Part shown: piece after piece, positions 7,095 to 10,380 of the stretch
How the letters are laid out: every line of letters starts with the position of its first letter
Position numbering within the stretch: the first letter of the stretch is position 1
NCBI GenBank assembly: GCA_964493515.1
Contig: CAZBNJ010000051.1
Location: 1 to 10,380, forward strand
Reading direction: 5' to 3'
Source: CANRIN01 sp964493515
GTDB taxonomy: Bacteria; Bacillota; Clostridia; Oscillospirales; JAAYOS01
Length of the DNA stretch: 10,380 nt
Notes under the pieces: generated by a model
Seen by the model: only the letters and a program-made list of their open reading frames with translations
The model's database searches: none
Told to the model about the DNA's origin: nothing
Program-made: the position numbers and the translations under genes

Positions 7095-8521
7095 CAGCTT
7101 GTCAACTCCCCCGTAAGCCATTCGGTCTGAATGAATTTGAACGAACTTGTCACCTCGTCGGCGGTGGGCAGATATTTCTCAAATTCGGTGCCCTCCAGAT
7201 CTCCGAGCCTCATCGCGTAGATGGTGGATGCCACCGTTCGCGTGTCCGCGTTGTTTATCACCACTCGTCCCGGCAGCTTTGACCTGCTCGTGCGGTTCTC
7301 TCCGGTCAGCGAGTATATCTCAAGCACCGGGGTCGCCTCGCCCTCGTCGGAGACGATCGAGAACACTATCACCCTCTCACCGCTCGCCGCGCTCCGTCGG
7401 TCGACAGCCAGAAGAGCGTTCTCCCATGCCTCTGGCAGGACAAGATACCAGCCGTCGGTCGTGTTGTGGAAGGTCTGCATCACTTCCTGCGAGACGCCGT
7501 CCACCGTGTAATTTCGCCACACTATCTTGCGAAAAACGTCGTTTGTAGCGCGGTTCTGGTATGTGCTGAGTATCACCGGCATCGGCAGGTCGAAGATGCC
7601 GTCGCCGTCGATGTCCTCTCCGTTCGCGCCGACGTTTGCGACCACCTCAACGCTCTGTCCCGTCTCGGGATTCAGCGTCACATTTACAAGCGAGCCGTCG
7701 CGATAGGCGCAAATATCGGTTATCATTCGCTCCGAGCCGTCCGCGTTCGTAAGTCCGGTTATGAACACCGCGGGGGTCGCGTCGCGCAGATACCCCGTCT
7801 TGATGCGCCGAAGCGAGCTGATATTTGCGCTTAGCGGCGTGGACGCGGCAAGCTCCAGCGTTCCGTTCTCCCCGCCAAAGCGATAGACCTCCGCGACACC
7901 GCTCAAATACTCGGCGTCGTGCCGCGCGATTATCAGCTCGCGCGAGCCGTCGCTGTTCAGGTCAAGCGTCGTGTAGCCGGTGTATGTCGCGGAGAGCAGC
8001 TCTTTCGGCCCGTCTGCGCCGAGCGACACGACCGACAGCGCTTTTGGTATTCCGCTGCCCACGCTTATGCCGACAAGTATCTCCTTTCGACCGTCGCCGA
8101 TGAGATCCGAGTAGCCGATGCTGTCAAAGTTTGAGCCGTAGCCCTCCACCTCGGCGACGCGGCTGTATCCTCCCTGTTCGTCCTGCCGAAACACGCATAT
8201 CTTCAGCGCATCTGCCGTGCGGATGAATAGGATAGCTTCTTCATTGCCGTCGCCGTCCAGATCCTCCATCTGCACCGACTGTCGGTTGGTGCCGCTTGTC
8301 GGCGCGGCGTACTCTCCGCCCTCGGCGAGCACCGCGTCTATCTCGGTCTGAAGCTCAACGACGAATCCCGCGACCTTTGGCAGCGAAAACAGCTCGTCCC
8401 CTCCCGAGTCGAACGCCGAGCATCCGCCAAGCAGAAGCGTTATCGCGCAGAGCATCGCGCACATCCGAAACCCCGGACGTGCCGACAGCCGCGTATTCGA
8501 TTTTTCTACCTTTATATACAT
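7094..8521 (-). CDS. Lipoprotein with FG-GAP/VCBS-like calcium-loop repeats
   Basis: A 475-residue protein with a lipoprotein signal: basic N-terminus, hydrophobic core at 20-31 and lipobox LGGC with the acceptor at C34. The mature part should be anchored on the outer face of the membrane. It has DxDxDG-type loops followed by a hydrophobic strand: DLDGDGNEE (87-95), DLIGDGRKE (139-147), DLNSDGSRE (187-195) and DIDGDGIFD (303-311). A degenerate copy may sit near 243-256. Such loops usually bind calcium in integrin-like beta-propellers. No enzyme motif is seen. The C-terminal 150 residues are unassigned. It shares one base with the response regulator gene, so it is probably co-translated with it and may feed a surface signal to the kinase (inference). 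No Shine-Dalgarno sequence lies at a normal distance; the start may be leaderless. ATG at 8462-8464 is a less likely start, since it leaves a very short signal peptide. Confidence 0.8.
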   Translation of the reverse strand: MYIKVEKSNTRLSARPGFRMCAMLCAITLLLGGCSAFDSGGDELFSLPKVAGFVVELQTEIDAVLAEGGEYAAPTSGTNRQSVQMEDLDGDGNEEAILFIRTADALKICVFRQDEQGGYSRVAEVEGYGSNFDSIGYSDLIGDGRKEILVGISVGSGIPKALSVVSLGADGPKELLSATYTGYTTLDLNSDGSRELIIARHDAEYLSGVAEVYRFGGENGTLELAASTPLSANISSLRRIKTGYLRDATPAVFITGLTNADGSERMITDICAYRDGSLVNVTLNPETGQSVEVVANVGANGEDIDGDGIFDLPMPVILSTYQNRATNDVFRKIVWRNYTVDGVSQEVMQTFHNTTDGWYLVLPEAWENALLAVDRRSAASGERVIVFSIVSDEGEATPVLEIYSLTGENRTSRSKLPGRVVINNADTRTVASTIYAMRLGDLEGTEFEKYLPTADEVTSSFKFIQTEWLTGELTS

Positions 8522-8524
8522 ATA

Positions 8525-8537
8525 GTGATTATATCAC
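8525..8537. repeat. Inverted repeat over the -10 box
   Basis: GTGAT-TAT-ATCAC: perfect 5-base arms around a 3-base centre, lying exactly on the extended -10. It could be a small operator, but part of the symmetry comes from the promoter sequence itself and the arms are short. Confidence 0.3.
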
Positions 8538-8556
8538 ACCTCAGCCGCAAAGTACA
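8525..8556 (-). promoter_or_regulatory. Extended -10 promoter of the lipoprotein/two-component operon
   Basis: On the minus strand TGATATAAT forms an extended -10 (TG at 8535-8536, TATAAT at 8528-8533). The best -35 at 17 bases is TGTACT (8551-8556), a poor match, as is typical for extended -10 promoters. The start would fall near 8521, on the ATG of the lipoprotein gene. The position just after the terminator of the upstream unit supports it. Confidence 0.6.
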
Positions 8557-8575
8557 TAGGGCGAGCGAACTTTCG

Positions 8576-8610
8576 GGAAAAAACAAGGAGAGGCAGCGCC
8601 TCTCCTTGTT
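8576..8610 (-). terminator. Rho-independent terminator after the secreted-protein gene
   Basis: A perfect 13-base-pair stem (arms 8582-8594 and 8598-8610) with a 3-base loop. On the minus strand it is followed by a T run: six Ts at 8578-8583, the first two of them inside the stem. It begins 11 bases after the stop codon at 8622. It separates the right-hand secreted genes from the lipoprotein operon. The rest of the interval up to 8521 holds only the promoter described. Confidence 0.9.
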
Positions 8611-8621
8611 GGTGGGTGGGG

Positions 8622-9620
8622 TTACTCGTCGAAGCGGAGGTGCAGCGTCAGGGTGTACTGCTTACCGCTGCCGTCAGGGTTCTCGGTTAAGGTCATCGTC
8701 AGGCGGTACTCCGCGCCGTATTCCCAGCCCCATATGTTCATTTGTGCCGGGCGAACGTAGTATTCGGGTTTTGGATCGGCTATGTAATTTATAATTTCGC
8801 CATATGTTATTCGAACCGCATTGTCCGGAACGTATTCGCCAGAATCGCCGAGACGCACGAGCCCGCATTCGTCTTTTTGCAAGTAACCATATCCTATGTG
8901 TGAGTTCGTTATCAGCAGATTTATCTGCGCGACCGTGGTATTGAAGCGCTCGGCCCAGTCTGGGTCGTCGCTGTAATCGCGCATCGAGAGGCTTGCGACC
9001 CTCGGCTCGCTCGAAAACCGACTGCGCGTGGGAACTTCATATTCAAACGCGGCTTCGTAGAGATTCTCTCCGCTCGATCCGCCTCGTCGCATATTCTTTG
9101 TGGACGCGGGGATGTACTCCCTGAAATAGAAGGTCACCCGGTACCGACCCGGCTCGTCGGTGTTGAGCGCGACAAACTCGGTTCTCGTTTCGGATGAGGA
9201 AAACGCCCTTCGGACATAGATTTCCGGCATAAGGCTGATTTCGCTCACCGCCGTCTCTACGTTTTCGCACGCTCGCCATTCGCCGCGCTCGTACCTCTCG
9301 GTCAGAAACATGGCTCCGCGTTCGTCCTCGATGCCGTCCTTGTACACCGACGAGCCGAGTGTATAGCACCCGTCGTCGGCGGACTTGAAGGACAGCACCA
9401 CGGCGGAGTCCAAATGCGCATCAGTTCTGACGTACTCGATTTCGACGCGTTCGGCATCCCTGCCGCCAAGTTCGAGCTGCTGTGGCTCGGTAAAAGTATA
9501 TACCTTTCCCGGTTCGTCTTCGACGATGAATGAGGCGCTGCTATGCATTGGTCGCAAAAAGCACATCGCGACGGTGGCGAATATCGCGACAGTGAGTACG
9601 ATGGCGAGTGGTCGCTTCAT
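8622..9620 (-). CDS. Secreted protein of unknown function, possibly Ig-like
   Basis: I do not recognise this 332-residue protein. Residues 5-22 are hydrophobic after MKRP, so it has a signal peptide (possible cleavage after SSA at 27-29) or an N-terminal anchor. C20 does not sit in a proper lipobox (VAMC). The body is rich in aromatic and alternating polar/hydrophobic residues, suggesting beta structure. The stretch LTERYERGEW...EPGRYRVTFYF (106-166) resembles bacterial Ig-like domains in which a WxxC/V turn precedes a GxYR strand; a similar EYRLTMTL occurs at 304-311. This likeness is by eye only. The ATG at 9618-9620 has GGGAGG six bases upstream (9627-9632). The gene ends just before a strong terminator. 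Base composition is uneven: 8761-8820 counts as 37% GC, 8701-8760 as 60%. Confidence 0.75.
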   Translation of the reverse strand: MKRPLAIVLTVAIFATVAMCFLRPMHSSASFIVEDEPGKVYTFTEPQQLELGGRDAERVEIEYVRTDAHLDSAVVLSFKSADDGCYTLGSSVYKDGIEDERGAMFLTERYERGEWRACENVETAVSEISLMPEIYVRRAFSSSETRTEFVALNTDEPGRYRVTFYFREYIPASTKNMRRGGSSGENLYEAAFEYEVPTRSRFSSEPRVASLSMRDYSDDPDWAERFNTTVAQINLLITNSHIGYGYLQKDECGLVRLGDSGEYVPDNAVRITYGEIINYIADPKPEYYVRPAQMNIWGWEYGAEYRLTMTLTENPDGSGKQYTLTLHLRFDE

Positions 9621-9636
9621 GGCGCGCCTCCCTTTT

Positions 9637-9651
9637 ACAATAAGCTATTGT
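9637..9651. repeat. Short inverted repeat in the gap before the secreted-protein gene
   Basis: ACAATA-AGC-TATTGT, perfect 6-base arms around 3 bases, 4 bases upstream of the GGGAGG ribosome site. It could be an operator or a small mRNA hairpin near the site. The stem is AU-rich and has no following T run, so it is not a good terminator. No convincing promoter is seen in this 59-base gap, which favours co-transcription with the gene upstream. Confidence 0.3.
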
Positions 9652-9679
9652 GAGAAAAGGACGGGGATTCTGCTGCCCG

Positions 9680-10380
9680 CTATCCTAAAAACTCATTTTC
9701 TACAATCTTTGATGATGCGTCGGTAGCGCAGTTAAACAGACTATTTCTTGAAGAAACCACAAAGACCATGCTGTCGCTATCCGGTCCATTTGCCCTATTC
9801 AAAGCCGCGTAATATGCATCCCCAAAAACAATTTCTTTACCGGTCGCGTTGGAAAGATATATCCGCTGCGGAACATCATAACTTCCCTTTATTTCTTGAA
9901 TAACTTCACAGACGAGGATGTTCTTTTGCCCTTGGAGCACCTCCCTTGGCACAACTTGCAAAACAAACTCGCTCTCCTTGATAATATCACTGATTTCCGT
10001 GGAATTGGTGTATGGAATCCCAATGGGTTCAGTCGGTCTATCCGAACTATCGCAAAGCGTTTCAGCATATATAAGTAGGTCTTCTCTGTATTCAGCCAAA
10101 TCGGTACGCGTCAGCTCTTCACGATAGCTGTATTCCGTTTGTGCGAGCCTCTGGTATCCCATATAAACACCTACGTTATACGACACCGGTGCAAATATGT
10201 TTCCCAAAAGAAGATAACGATCGTGCTCGTATCTCACTGAAATATGTTTTTCCAGAATCAACAGATACTCCTGACCTTCAATAAAGTTGTACTCTTCGTA
10301 TGAATCATCTACCCAATGTGACGGTGAAATATAAACGTATATTGTTGAGTCCCCACACTCGCCCCTCAACTCATCATTTA
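9680..10380 (-). CDS. Probable secreted protein with two repeat units, 5' end missing
   Basis: The frame is open to the right edge of the window. The TTG at 10367-10369 is preceded by further sense codons (Asn-Asp-Glu) and is probably an internal leucine, so the true start lies outside. About 233 residues are visible and I cannot name the family. Counting from that leucine, two related units appear: LRG...IYVYIS...FIEGQEYLLILE at 1-40 and IKG...RIYLSN...IVFGDAYYAALN at 160-191. The second is preceded by SDIIKESEFVLQVV...ILVCEVIQEIKG (127-162), a pattern seen in secreted Firmicute proteins where a strand ends in 'LKG'. The line 10201-10260 counts as 37% GC and 9721-9780 as 43%, well below the window norm. 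It lies 59 bases upstream of the next secreted gene and may share its transcript. Extracellular location is inferred from the neighbour; no signal peptide is visible. Confidence 0.7.
   Translation of the reverse strand, partial: NDELRGECGDSTIYVYISPSHWVDDSYEEYNFIEGQEYLLILEKHISVRYEHDRYLLLGNIFAPVSYNVGVYMGYQRLAQTEYSYREELTRTDLAEYREDLLIYAETLCDSSDRPTEPIGIPYTNSTEISDIIKESEFVLQVVPREVLQGQKNILVCEVIQEIKGSYDVPQRIYLSNATGKEIVFGDAYYAALNRANGPDSDSMVFVVSSRNSLFNCATDASSKIVENEFLG

Noticed and set aside
9561..9563. Lipoprotein processing at C20 of the 8622-9620 protein
   Set aside because: Met at the -1 position (VAMC) does not fit the lipobox, which needs Gly, Ala or Ser there.
9618..9651. The 9637-9651 hairpin as a terminator between the two secreted genes
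   Set aside because: The stem is only six AU-rich pairs and no T run follows on the minus strand; the ribosome site comes right after it.
9658..9685. A GC hairpin (CGGG with CCCG) just after the stop of the partial gene, followed by CCTTTTC
   Set aside because: Only four or five pairs with a long loop and a weak T run; not enough to call termination.
1..10380. Defence system, CRISPR array, transposon, tRNA or integration site
   Set aside because: No regular spacer-repeat pattern, transposase, tRNA cloverleaf or flanking repeats were seen on either strand.

Overview
This window comes from a GC-rich Gram-positive-type genome, most likely an uncultured member of the Clostridia (Bacillota). The evidence is the recA–recX pair, a YqhQ-type DUF1385 membrane protein next to prmC, an OmpR-class two-component pair of the Gram-positive type, and a lipoprotein with calcium-loop repeats. 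This is an inference from gene content; nothing here fixes the species. Every gene I can support is on the minus strand, so transcription runs from right to left.

Right end (about 8580–10380): two probable secreted proteins that I cannot assign to a function. One is cut by the window edge (9680–10380) and has two copies of a repeated unit. The other (8622–9620) has a signal peptide and an Ig-like look. They are followed by a strong intrinsic terminator (8576–8610). This part is clearly richer in AT than the rest: hand-counted 60-base lines give 37–43% GC in the outer gene, against about 67% in a line of prmC.

Middle (3118–8521): one long probable operon. It begins at an extended -10 promoter and carries a lipoprotein with FG-GAP/VCBS-type repeats, an OmpR-family response regulator (1-base overlap with the lipoprotein), a sensor histidine kinase, DUF1385 and prmC (4-base overlap). 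The lipoprotein, regulator and kinase look like one surface-sensing unit, although the signal is unknown.

Left part (26–3125): recA, recX and rimO in tight succession (3-base and 1-base gaps). They are read from a near-consensus promoter whose -35 box lies in the last codons of prmC, with a LexA-like sequence at the predicted transcription start. RecA does recombinational repair and SOS signalling, RecX tunes RecA, and RimO (methylthiolation of ribosomal protein S12) would be co-transcribed. A Shine-Dalgarno sequence at the left edge shows that another gene follows outside the window.

Most of the window is core housekeeping and signalling. The least explained material is the lipoprotein/two-component unit and the AT-rich secreted genes at the right. 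I see no CRISPR array, tRNA, rRNA or mobile element, and no gene-free stretch above 300 bases.
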